From NCBI GenBank assembly GCA_050084985.1, contig JBITNC010000001.1:146134001-146198000 (forward strand): DNA of 64,000 bases, written 5' to 3'. Position 1 is the stretch's first letter. Every line of letters starts with the position of its first letter. Positions 1 through 10,127 of this stretch are shown piece after piece. The DNA comes from Nageia nagi (taxonomy: Eukaryota > Pinophyta). Position numbers and translations under genes: made by a program. Below the pieces are notes generated by a model. It worked only from the letters and a program-made list of their open reading frames with translations. It searched no databases and was not told the origin of the DNA.

Positions 1-1104
1 TTCATTATATACAAATATTTCATCAACATTCATCACCTAGCTATCTATACAAGAAATATGAAGTGAATATTTATAGCCACTATTCTATTATAATTTCTAT
101 TACATTATCTTCTTATTATCAATGGAATTCTACTCATATATATTCACCTCATGATTTTGTAGCTCATATATTTTTCAATCCTTTTCACCTACAAGATACT
201 AACATGTATCAAATTTGTTACTTCCAATCTTTAAAATATCACATACATTTTTATTTGGAAAATAGTATAGATCTCCACATATAGAGTTTTTTTGGATTTC
301 ACTAACTATTTGTATCTATACTTCACATAATGTTTTTCATATATATATTCTTTATAATCAATCATCATAGTAACTTCCCTCCAATTTATTTTCATTTAGC
401 CACAAGTGGTTTCATTTTAGTTACAAAACTAATAATTCAAGAAGCTGCAACATCCTTAAGAAACTACCACACTTGATACAAGTGTTCAAGGAGCAATCAA
501 AACCTCATAAGTGTTCTACCAATAATATACACTATAAATTGGAATATATGCTTCATCACATAATATATTGAAATGTTAGATAAGATTGTAAACTACCACA
601 TTATACTTTGTAGCTTTGAATAAGATTTTGGCATGTGCATAACATTTGACCCCACAAACCCTTTGTTTTCTGCAAAAGCACTTTATCCTTGGCATAAGGT
701 TTTGAGATTTTGTACAACTAGAACCATCACCATATAAGATATTTCTCAACCACATAATGGCTTAAATCCTTGCATAACATCTAAGCATAATTTTTTTTGC
801 CTATGCATACTATTTTTCTCCATCACATAACATCAATCTACTCTACACAAGGTCTAGGCTCTATGGATAATGACTTGGTAACCTTACATCATATTTTACA
901 TAATCCCTTAGCTATATATAAAACATATTTTATTTTTATGTAAGTAATTGTACCTCCTTATAACTTATTTCATCTTTGCATAAGGTTCAAATTCTTCGTA
1001 TAAGCCCTTATCTAACCACATAAACTCTTATGGATTATCCCTTAGGTAATATGCATTTAATCTAGATCATTCTCCATTGTCTACTGAATAATCTACATCA
1101 TGGA

Positions 1105-1395
1105 TAGTGTTAACATCATAAAGTTCATCCACAACCTAGAACCATAATGTTAAAAGGGAAAACTACACTCTAGAAAAATAAAATTTACAAGGGAAATCTG
1201 CACTTTGAAAGGCTCTAATGTCACAATATTTATCCATACCCTAGAAACATAGTAAGGTGAAGGAAATATGCACCCTAAAATATGTTGACATCATAACATT
1301 TATTTGCATCCTAGAAACATCATAAAATGAATGAGATCTATATTTTGAATATGATTGATGTCACAACATTTCTTTGCATCCAAAAAATAACTCTA
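1105..1395. repeat. degenerate tandem repeat, about 70-105 bp unit, 4 copies
   Basis: Four related segments start near 1109, 1214, 1285 and 1359. Each begins with a form of ACATCATAACATTTAT followed by a GCATCC-TAGAAACAT stretch. Spacing varies between about 71 and 105 bases, so the array is old. Tat/Ogre-type gypsy elements often carry tandem repeats between pol and the 3' LTR, and this array lies on that side of the G1 integrase remnant. Confidence 0.5.
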
Positions 1396-1824
1396 TTAGA
1401 TTCTGATAGAGATTTGATATTATTGGAATGGACATATTTTGTTGGAATTGAGAAAAAATAGAATAAAATTATACTTAGCCATTTTTGAATGATTTATGAG
1501 CATACTAAATTCTAACATAACAATGGAGAAATTAGACACTCCAGACACCTATAAAAACTACTAGAACTATGGTATAAGCATTTTTCTAGCAAAACTTCTT
1601 TCATACTTTATGTAAGGCATCCTTTGACAAAAATGATAATAATGATAATACCATATGTCAACATAAGGGATGAGGGATTTCTAATCAACATTTTGAGTAA
1701 GATGGATGTGTTTTTAAAATATAAATAATTAACAAGATAAGGTTTAAAGGATGATGGAAGTCTCACAACTACTTTTATGAAGCTAAATTATGGTGAATGA
1801 ATCTATAAAATTTAAATAAACTTT

Positions 1825-2062
1825 ATGTACAACATCTAATTACATGCATTTATCAATAATAATTCAATACATAAGCTAAAGTTGATTTACACCACCCTAA
1901 TACATGCATTGGTCAAGAAAAACTCAATAACTCACAAAAGATGAACTTGATGTATATCTCCCAATTGCATGAATTTATCAAGAAAAATAAATAAAATATA
2001 TCCTTGGTATACACCATAAAATTGTAGGCATTGGTTAAGATCAAATTATCTCAAAGATTATC
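1825..2062. repeat. degenerate tandem repeat, about 60-70 bp unit, 4 copies
   Basis: Four segments carry a shared word resembling TACATGCATTTATCAAGAA, followed by an A/T-rich tail with a CTCAATA-like end. They lie near 1840, 1900, 1960 and 2025. Copies are diverged. The array may be part of the 3' region of G1. Confidence 0.45.
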
Positions 2063-2439
2063 CAATAAATAACCCTAATGAAGAGGACTTATCAATTATT
2101 AATTACCATGAGTATCATAAAGCATGTAATCATTTAATTTATAGATAATAAAAGAGCAAGTAAATGATACTTGTACTTAGTTGTTTGATGTTATTAAAAT
2201 ATTATAAACAATATCATTTATATCTCAAAAATAGAGAATTATCATTAGACTAGAGTGTTGTTGCTAGACTAAAACAAAGTCTTATGAAATAACATTGTAT
2301 CTTCCTACAAATTTAATTCAAAATAAATATAAAATAGTCAATATGTATAAAAAATGATATTATTAAATATAAAATATCTCCAACTAAATAATATTGATTG
2401 GATTTCTTTCTTCTTTACATTCAATAATGGATAAGTCAT

Positions 2440-3729
2440 ATGCCCCTTTTTCAATAGTTTGTGATTAAAACATAAGGACCAATCTAATTTGGTTCAAATT
2501 TTTGTTTATTTTTATTTTATAAAGATTTCTTGTTGGCAAGATTCTCTTTTAAGATCGAATACCCAACCTTAAATTCTTTAGGTTTAATCCTTTTTTCTAT
2601 AAGCTCTTTTAAATCTAGATTGGTAAATTCTTAAACATTCTAAAGCATTTATTCATTTCTTATCTAATACTTATAATTGTGGTAATATTACTTTCGCTTA
2701 TCATTTAGGATAAAACCATATAAAGACACCCTTAAGCAAGGAATATATAGTTCTAAGGGAATGACAACTTCATCTCCATACATTAAAAAATAATATGTTG
2801 CCCCAAAATAGTTCTAATACTTATTCTATAAGCCCATAAAGCATAATGCAATTATTCATGTTAATATTTACCATGATTTGCAATAGTTTTACATAAAATA
2901 ATATGTATAGGCTCATTATAATCTTTGAATTGATAATTACAATAAAGATAATAATGAGAAGAAAATTTTAGTTTAATACGATATTTAAAAAATATGTATT
3001 TTACTTCATTACCTCAAAATTAAGGATCATTATCCATAAATAATTTAAGAAGATATATAATATCTAGAAATAATATATTCAATAATAAAATCAATAATAT
3101 TTCATCTTTTTACCAATTTCATAGGAATACCTTCTACCAATTTTATGAAACATTCAATAAAAGTTATAATAAACTTATGACCATATCTAGAAATATGATT
3201 AATTTTGCTAATAAAATCAAGTGCCTAAATGGACAAAGGCTATGGTGAAACAATAAAGTGCAACTCATGTGAAGGTGAAGGCTATAGTTTAGCATTATTT
3301 TGATATTGTTTACATTTTTTTACATGTAATTTATAATATTAAAGTTTACAAGGCCAAAAATAACCTAATCTATGAAATATTTGGTAAATTAGTTTAGCAC
3401 TAAAATGATCCTCACACTCACCATCATGAGCTTGATGAAGAATAATTTCTACTTCATACCATATTAAGCATGTAATAAGAGAACCTTAAAATGCATTTTA
3501 TACAACAAATGACCAATAATAAATTATTTGGAAGCTAATTTCTTAATCCTAATGCTTACATTATGATCATTATAAATAGGTACTACATAGTTCTTCAAAT
3601 ATTCAAAGATATCATTATACCATTCATACACATTAATACAAGTAGTAGAAAAATAATGATGTTCAATAAAATCAATAAGAATATATTCATGAGAAGGTTT
3701 ATCCAAATTTTTAATTATGAGTATAGTTT
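2440..3729 (-). pseudogene. G1: Tat-like Ty3/gypsy RNase H linker and integrase, decayed
   Basis: Read on the minus strand, this is the C-terminal half of a gypsy pol. At 3729-3524 it encodes the linker after RNase H, with the words NLDKPSHEYILIDF and IRIKKLASK, similar to the 'RxLxxLAxxY' segment that precedes the integrase zinc finger. At about 3450-3330 there is a zinc-finger-like HDGECEDHFSAKL, followed by a GYFWPC-like word. At 2810-2700 a GATYYFLMYGDEVVIP stretch matches the end of the integrase core (GATPYSLVYG type). At about 2640-2480 an EFKVGYSILKEN stretch matches the post-core 'VGDLVLK' segment. Many stops and frameshifts break it. Copia-1 interrupts it at 3729/3730, and the upstream RNase H codons continue at 39821-39910 on the other side of Copia-1. 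The Tat-like assignment rests on the linker and zinc-finger words only. Confidence 0.7.
3725..3729. repeat. target-site duplication of Copia-1, left copy
   Basis: AGTTT directly before the Copia-1 left LTR. It matches AATTT at 39821-39825 beyond the right LTR, with one A/G difference. Confidence 0.55.
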
Positions 3730-4165
3730 TGACGAAATTAACCGTTTCTGAATTAACTTCTACTCTCCCAAGATCTTAAGAAGGCACTTTCAACATCAAT
3801 ATAATAGCATAATAACTAAAGCTAATCATATAAATAACACAATATATAAAGTGATTCCTCCCTCATTGGGAGTACTTACACTAACTAAGATCTTATTCTT
3901 AAGGACCTCTCTTACAAAATCTCTTTTTTCTTTCATACTCTAAACCTATAGCAAAGCTTGCGTTACAATTGTGTAGCTAGAGAAAGGAAGGGTTTTTCTC
4001 TTTTAATAAGAAGAAATCCACTCTATAAGTAATTATTTTTGTATTTTTAATCCTTATTCTATTTTTATTCCCTTAATAATTTAAGGTATCTAGTGATACT
4101 AAAAGTATTAAGTAAAATTAGGTTAAGAAAAAATATTACACAATATTACATTACAAATTCTAAAA
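3730..4165 (-). repeat. Copia-1 3' LTR (436 bp)
   Basis: It aligns end to end with 39346-39820, sharing for example the words CAATTGTGTA and AGAGAAAGG, and ACATTACAAATTCTAA at the end. The left edge TGACGAAATTAACC matches TGAAGAATTTAACC in the other copy. The right edge reads AATTCTAAAA here against AATTCTAACA there, so the terminal TG of the minus strand has mutated. It is about 40 bp shorter than its partner. Confidence 0.75.
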
Positions 4166-4175
4166 CTCCCTCTTA
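4166..4175 (-). other. Copia-1 polypurine tract
   Basis: On the minus strand TAAGAGGGAG lies directly before the start of the 3' LTR, where the plus-strand primer of an LTR retrotransposon belongs. Confidence 0.65.
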
Positions 4176-5160
4176 ATATAATATTAGGATAGATTGTAAA
4201 GATAAGAAGAAATATAGAGTAAGAGAGAGTTCTCCTCCAAAGAGATATAAGCAAAGATGAGAACTTTTACATCATTTAAAAATAAGTAAGATCTAAGTTT
4301 GAGACTCATTATAATATTATTTAATAAAATGGTTTACAACATAATTATTAACCATAACTGGTTTCACTATAAGTGTAGTCCATCAACTCTGAGTTGACAT
4401 ATGAGTCTCCATGAGCTTACCCACATGAAGTAACCTACACTCTCAAGATGGAACCTGCAAGCTATAAGAAAATCATAAACAACATCAGTTAGATGTATCA
4501 TATAACATTTATATCAATAATTAGATAAATGAACTAACTCCATCCATAAATTGATCAATGATGCATTATAATTCATCACAAAGATGCCAAGCTAATACTT
4601 ATTATCATCTTCTGTATATAAAAAAATGTGTCGATCAACAATAAAAAAGTATATATATATAAATAATTCACAAATGGATAACCAAACAATGCTAACACAT
4701 ACTGATTCCTCACATAGTGATAATAAAACAAAATGTACCATGAGCTCCTCACATAGAGTGAACCAACCACATTGGTGTACATTTAGATCAACACTCTATA
4801 GCAAAAAAGAGCCTTCTAGTGATGAAGTTGTCATCACAAACATGAATTCAACTTTCACTCTTGCTTGACAACACTACCATAAGAAGCTTTCAATGTCTAT
4901 ACAATATAGTTTCTAAGGTAGCTAATGAATAAATTAGGAGAGACAAAGTTAGATGAACAAAGTTGTAGTTGTTGCATCAAGGACTTTCTCCCTTATATAA
5001 TGTTCTTGGATTTGAGGTACACTATAATTCATCACTAAGATGTTGAGCCCATACTTATAGTTATCAAATAAAGCAATTTATAAACAAAGTATACAAACCA
5101 AATAAAAGTTTAACAACTTTATTAAGAAGGAAAAAATTATAATAAATTCAATAAGAATTT
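4176..5160 (-). other. Copia-1 region between RNase H and 3' LTR
   Basis: About 1 kb of AT-rich sequence continuing Copia-1 from 16902 once Athila-1 is removed. The small ORFs at 4576-4868 on either strand show no family signature. Two related segments, near 4568-4610 and 5024-5070, share a form of ATAATTCATCACNAAGATG. They may be an old direct repeat about 455 bp apart. No gene is supported. Confidence 0.4.
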
Positions 5161-5165
5161 ATCAT
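5161..5165. repeat. Athila-1 target-site duplication, left copy
   Basis: ATCAT directly before the left LTR is identical to 16897-16901 directly after the right LTR. The perfect 5-bp duplication fixes the element's ends. Confidence 0.9.
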
Positions 5166-6678
5166 TGATGAGGTGTCAATTCATCATTTAATTTTGTCAA
5201 TCCTGAGTTGGTGTACAAGGCTATATGCAGTTGAGGACTCTGTTTTATCCCTTGTTCTACTTGGAAAATTCAAATTTCAATCATACAATAATGCTAAATT
5301 TAGACTTACAGGACTTAAACTGGAAAGATAAAGTTGCATTAAACTTGAAGGAAATGGAGAAAACACACACACTAAGCTGCTATTGAATACTTTGCAGAAA
5401 ACTGGAAATTGACATGAAACAAATAAGAGACCTCTACCAGTAGGAGTGGGCCCCCTCTTCCTAGTAGAGACTCACAATTAAACACAGTGTTAAAGAATTG
5501 TCACACCTTTTTATTGCTTTTCCCAAACGTACTGGTATAATCTGATTACAAAAGCTAGTCCCCTCTTTCCTATCACTAAGTCTCTATTTATTCTAATAGG
5601 CTCATTAATGCTTTTTAACTAATCATTCTAAATATATACTACTTGACCTATTTATTTGGGTCATACAATCCTTCTTATCCTACGCTATCTGCTGATATTC
5701 TGAAGATAATTCTGTAAAGATCAAGTCTAAAATAGAATTAGTTACTTTGTCCTTAAGACTAGTTCCTAATTGGAATAAGTCTACTTGACTTCTTCTCTGG
5801 CTCCTCTAGTTTCTCTAACTGATCCACGTTCTTCTTTGTCTTCAATGTAGCTGTCATCTTAGCTTTGTGCGTCTGATTCTTCTATATTTCTGGAGCTATA
5901 ATTCAGGAGCCTTTCTGGTGCTATATTTCAGGAACCTTTCTGGAGCTATAATTCAGGAGCCTTTTTGGAGCTATATTTCAGGAACCTTTCTAGGGCTACA
6001 TTTTAGGAGCCTTTAAACAGTTTCTGGAGCCAAACTTAAGTCGCTTTCTGGAGCTAAAATGAAGTCACTTTCTGGTGCCAATCTCAAGTCGCTTTCTGGT
6101 GCTAGACTGAAGTCACTTTCTGGTGCTAGACTTAAGTTGATTTCTAGAGCCAGACTAAAGTTACTTTTTGGTGCTAAACTTAAGTTGATTTCTGGAGCCA
6201 GACTTGAGTTGCTTTCTGGTGCTAAACTTAAGTTGATTTCTGGAGCCAGACTTGAGTCACTTTTTGGTGCTAGACTAAAGTCACTTTCTGGTGCTAGACT
6301 GAAGTCAGTTTCTAGAGCCAATCTTAAGTTACATTCTGGTGCTGGACGTAAGTCAGTTTCTGGAGCTAGACTTATACCATTTCTAGAGCTTTCAATTAGA
6401 TTACTCTAGAGCTAGGAACTTGATTCTTGCAACCATCATTCTTATGAGAAGTCAGAATATGTGCTCAGAAAACATTATTCAAACATAAATAGTATTTTTT
6501 TTTATGCATCAAAATTACAAATAACATTAATAAATGAAAGATCAAACAAATATGCATTCAACATTAAATTAGACAGTTTATAACAATTGGTAATATCATT
6601 CAAGTCATATTAGTGTTCCAAATGTCCTTAACACATCAAATAAATGCATCAAAAATGAGACCACTTTGAGTCTCATCA
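5166..6678 (-). repeat. Athila-1 3' LTR (1,513 bp)
   Basis: Near-identical to 15385-16896. It starts TGATGAGGTGTC and ends GTCTCATCA on the plus strand. It holds a 24-bp tandem array at about 5888-6400. On the minus strand this array lies in the first half of the LTR, upstream of a GTATATATTTAG box, so it belongs to U3. The ORFs running through the array on both strands are by-products of a repeat length divisible by three. Confidence 0.92.
5888..6400. repeat. 24-bp tandem array in U3 of the Athila-1 3' LTR
   Basis: About 20 units. The part at 6021-6380 has some 15 regular 24-bp units alternating between a TTTCTGGTGCTAGAC form and a TTTCTGGAGCCAGAC form, each ending in an AAGTCAC/AAGTTGA-like half. 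The part at 5888-6020 has five units with an ATTCAGGAGCC or ATTTCAGGAACC tail. The same core also occurs at 9755-9960 and 8144-8305 within the element. In the U3 of an LTR such an array could act as an enhancer; that is inference. Confidence 0.9.
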
Positions 6679-6690
6679 TTCTCCCCAGCA
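6679..6690 (-). other. Athila-1 polypurine tract
   Basis: On the minus strand GCTGGGGAGAA runs directly into the LTR start TGATGAGAC. This is the expected place and composition for the plus-strand primer. Confidence 0.75.
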
Positions 6691-6743
6691 GAAAACATTA
6701 CTACTCCTGTAGCAATTAAAATTGAGCCCCCTCAATTACTTAA

Positions 6744-9401
6744 TTACCTTTCTGAATCATTACTTTCAGAGTCACTGGACTGTGGATCAAAATTATAGTG
6801 GGGAGAATTTAAATCTTTCATCATCAGGCTCAGGTCATACGGATATAAGCATTCAAAAATCTTTTCTTTATCTTCTCTTGATAGAAGATTTATCTTTGGT
6901 GGGCCTATACTATCCAATTTTGGCCTTTCAACATAATTTCCCAAGCCTTTACTCATTCTCATTTCTATTTCCCAAATCTGAAATAACTGCTGATTTTGGG
7001 GACTCTCATCTTGCCAAAAAGAAGCTAGTTCCAAAACTAATAATGGTCTAAATCGTTGTCCAATCCATTGATAGGGTGCTTTTCTTATTATTGCACACAG
7101 TGATTCAACTCTTCTTTTGCTCCATCTCAGATTATTTGGGGAAATAATTTCCCTTTGCTTATGCTGATCTGTCTGAAAATCCCATCTTCTTTGACAACTT
7201 GCTAAAGCCTGATTAAATATAGCCTGTGTTGTGCTTAGGCATCTGGTCAAGCACTCATTTAACATTCCTTGGTATCTGTTTAAATCTCTATTTATTTCTA
7301 CCATGAAAAGTGATCTTGCCTCATCAACATATACTGGTTGTTGTCTAACCCAGAAATTATCACTCAAATCTTTGTGCGGGATCTGTTCCATTTCATCTCC
7401 CCATTGAATCTGATTATACAAAATAGATACAAAAGCTTGTATCTGGATTTCCCCTACAAATACTGCTGGAAAGAATCTTGTGTTACCCCTAAGAATGAAA
7501 TCATGTACATACAATTCACACAGGAGGTATCTTTCTTATTCTGCTGCTTCAAAATATGCTCTAATAAAGTCTGCTCCTGTGTCTAAGTTATATGGCAATC
7601 CTTCCTTAATTCTTTTTACTTGCCATTTCAAAAATTGCTCTTTAAGGTACCTACTGTACATAACTAAGGGTTGCTTCAGCTGAACAAGCTCATCACATAT
7701 TCTACATAAATCTATGACTACTTACTTGATGAGAGGAATTTCTTTGTTCTACTTTTTTAAAGTTCTAATCTCTTGAGAGGTTTTGAAGTTTGAATCTTCC
7801 ATTTTTTCAATAACTTCTTCTATTTGTTGAACAATATCTTTTAGCTATTTTATTTCTTCACTCTGTTTTGCAATTAAATTGGCTATCTGCTCCCCTACTT
7901 GTTCAACATTTCGACATTTATCCAAAGAAATTCCCTTTTTGTCTAATTCAGTTGTTAATTGTTTAAGCACATTAGGCAATTCCCTTTCCTTAGCTAACAT
8001 TGTTTCTAAGCTAGCACAATCTTGAAGTAATCGTAAATTCTGTTCCTCTAACTTTGTACTCTTGCTAATAAGAACAGAATTTTCACTCACCAGTTATGCA
8101 TTTGCTTGTTCCATGGCCCAGAGCTACTTCTATAATTTTTGGAGTTTTGATTCTGGAGCTGATTCTGGAATTGACTCTGGAGCTGATTCTGCAACTGACT
8201 CTGGAGCTGATTCTGGAACTGACTCTGGAGCTGATTCTAGAACTGACTCTGGAACTGACTCTGGAGCTGATTCTGGAACTAACTCTGGAGCTGGTTCTAA
8301 GGGTTGAATTCCTTCTGCTATTAGATCCCATTCCTCAATAGTAATTGGATGGTTACTATCATTTATTTCTGGAGTCTTTTCCACTTGATGTCTTTTCTGT
8401 GGGGATGACTCTTTTTCTTGAGATTTTTTCTTCCATAACCTTTTTGATCTCCTTTTAGATACAAATTGCAATTCTACTTCTTCTAGACTGGAAGGAATGT
8501 CTTATTGTGTACCTATATTGAAATTTTCCTCTATCTGAACTATGTTCATCTCCTTAATAGGAATAACTGGAACAGTTTCAATGTGAGAGCTTGATGCTGC
8601 TCCGGTTTCTATAGTTCCCATCTTTAAGACATTATGATCATCAGGGTTTTCTAAGGGGTATTGCCTCTGGAATTCCTCCCACAGTCTATCACCATTTTCT
8701 TTTTTCAAAATAAATTCTTTGCAGAGTAATGTTATTAAACCGTGGTGTTTTAAGGCAGATGATTTGTTATCAGCTTTTGCCCTAACCTTTGTAGCCATTT
8801 TCTGTAAATTCTGGAGCACTAACATAGACAAATTACAAGAGGTGTAATTGTCATACCTTAAACATATTAACAGCCTTAGATGGTGCCCCATTAAAGTGGC
8901 ATATTGCCCTTCACAGGTGATATACTTCATTATCCATAGAGCTGCTTTTGCCCATTTTTCAGGTAAGGTATTTCATTTTACTCCTTGAATATGTCCAGAG
9001 GTTCTGTATACTTCTACCTTCTATTCTGTACTTGGATGGAATTGTTCCAACAAATTTGGGTAACTATCTCTTTTCAACAAATTTTCTCCAAGTATTGGTA
9101 ACCCTGTTAATTCACTGATTGAATTCTCAGTGATTGGTATTGTATGGGATCCCAATGTTACAGAGTTTTCCCTCAATCCTTTGGCAAAGTCTAAAACTAG
9201 CTGCTTGTTATATCCTCTAAATTTATCAAAAAATTGCAACAGGTCAAACTTTTGGAAGATTTCTACCTGTTCTGCCTCTTTCCTCAATTCCTCCGTATTC
9301 TTTGGTTCTTTCTTGCATTTCATCCCCATTTTGATTTTGACTGCTTTCTGGATCTGGGTTCTGGCAAATTGGCTTCTGGAGCTTACTGTGAGAAATTCCA
9401 T
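6744..9401 (-). pseudogene. Athila-1 extra 3' ORF in the env position, unknown function, broken by stops
   Basis: Minus-strand ORF of about 885 codons between integrase and the 3' LTR. I do not recognise a catalytic domain. From the N-terminus: a starting segment (9401-9021) with FRGYNKQLVLDFAKGL and ISELTGLPILGENL; a helical segment (8930-8502) with EGQYATLMGHHLRLL; a basic tract KRRSKRLWKKKSQEK (about 8455-8400), then a PESAPESVPES repeat tract (8305-8144); a heptad-rich, coiled-coil-like stretch (8090-7845, continuing to about 7750); and a C-terminal segment (7514-6744) with RWSKRRVESLCAIIRKAPYQW, ending in a Ser/Asp-rich tail. Pieces are separated by in-frame TAG or TAA codons, for example within 7845-7515, plus probable frameshifts. 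There is no clear signal peptide or membrane segment, so a classical envelope protein is not supported. Athila elements commonly have an extra ORF here; the role of this one is unknown. Confidence 0.65.
8144..8305 (-). repeat. PES-coding tandem repeat inside the Athila-1 3' ORF
   Basis: On the plus strand, 12-bp half-units such as TCTGGAGCTGAT and TCTGGAACTGAC alternate to give a 24-bp period for about 160 bp. On the minus strand they encode a run of PES-Ala and PES-Val tetrapeptides. The core TCTGGAGCT is the same as in the LTR and spacer arrays of this element. Confidence 0.88.
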
Positions 9402-10011
9402 TCTGGTGCATGCATGTAAAAATGATGTCTACTGGTTTCAACTTGCTTGTGCATGTCACCTCAAATTGTTCCCATTAAGATTAATGATATGTATCATTAA
9501 CTTCTCGTGCATTTGATGCACCAAAATGTACAAGTGGTGTCTTTTGCATTTATTTCGTTTGATCAACATTTACTTCTTGGAACACTTATCATGACTTAAA
9601 TGATCTTACAATTTATTAACTATCAATTTAATTATTAAATGCAAACCTATCAAGCCATGTCTTCAGATGCCAACTGGACTCCAGATCATAATGACCATGT
9701 GAGAGAAAAGTTTTTAGAGTTGACGGCAATTCTAAGGCTGACATATCATGCTTTCTGGAGCTGGAGTTAAATGCTTTTTGGAGCTATGCTTGACAACTTT
9801 TGGAGCTGGTTACAAAATAGTTTCTGGAGCTAGTCTTAAAACAGTTTCTGGAGCTAGTCATAAAATAGTTTCTAGAGCTAGTCGTAAAACAGTTTCTAGA
9901 GCTAGTTAGGAAACAGTTTCTGGAGCTAGTCCTAAAACAGTTTCTGGAGCCAGTCTAAAAGAAAGAGTTTAAACTGTCCATTTCCATAGATACACTGTTA
10001 TTATATACATA

Positions 10012-10044
<33 letters not shown>

Positions 10045-10127
10045 AAACAAAAGATAGGACCATCACTGGTCTTGACTGACTTTGATGATTTAGATTCAGT
10101 CTTTATTCTTGCTTCTTTGTAAGCTGA
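9402..10127 (-). other. Athila-1 spacer between pol and the 3' ORF
   Basis: About 725 bp after the pol stop codon. It holds the 24-bp array at 9755-9960, an (AT)n-(T)n tract at about 10008-10044, and no convincing coding region. The 3' ORF probably starts at the ATG at 9401. How such an ORF would be expressed (splicing or an internal promoter) cannot be read from the sequence. Confidence 0.55.
9755..9960. repeat. 24-bp tandem array in the Athila-1 pol-3' ORF spacer
   Basis: Nine units on the plus strand with the form TTTCTGGAGCTAGTC followed by TTAAAACAG, mostly 24 bp, the first two or three slightly shorter. Units are more alike at the 9830-9950 end. The core matches the arrays in the LTRs and in the 3' ORF. 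Confidence 0.88.

Larger units (their letters stand above)
1..2439. other. AT-rich non-coding DNA, probable 3' part of the old gypsy G1
   Basis: No coding region is supported here; the one small ORF (63-284) has no family resemblance. The stretch lies just beyond the integrase end of G1, so it is probably that element's 3' untranslated region and possibly LTR, but I could not find a matching second LTR in the window. It holds two sets of degenerate tandem repeats, listed separately, and a region at about 600-1030 with many recurrences of a CATAA/GCATAAGG word. Confidence 0.4.

Noticed and set aside
4568-5070. Short direct repeats near 4568 and 5024 as LTRs of a small TRIM element
   Set aside because: Similarity covers only about 45 bp with several mismatches. 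There are no TG/CA ends, PBS or PPT between them, and no target duplication.
6013-6409. Long ORFs on both strands rich in LAPESDFS or KSLSGARL repeats (also at 16231-16627)
   Set aside because: They lie in the U3 of the LTRs and exist because the tandem unit is 24 bp, a multiple of three. Nothing indicates that they are translated.
6744-9401. Calling the Athila-1 3' ORF an envelope gene
   Set aside because: No signal peptide, membrane segment or glycoprotein-like Cys pattern is visible. Only the position matches env.
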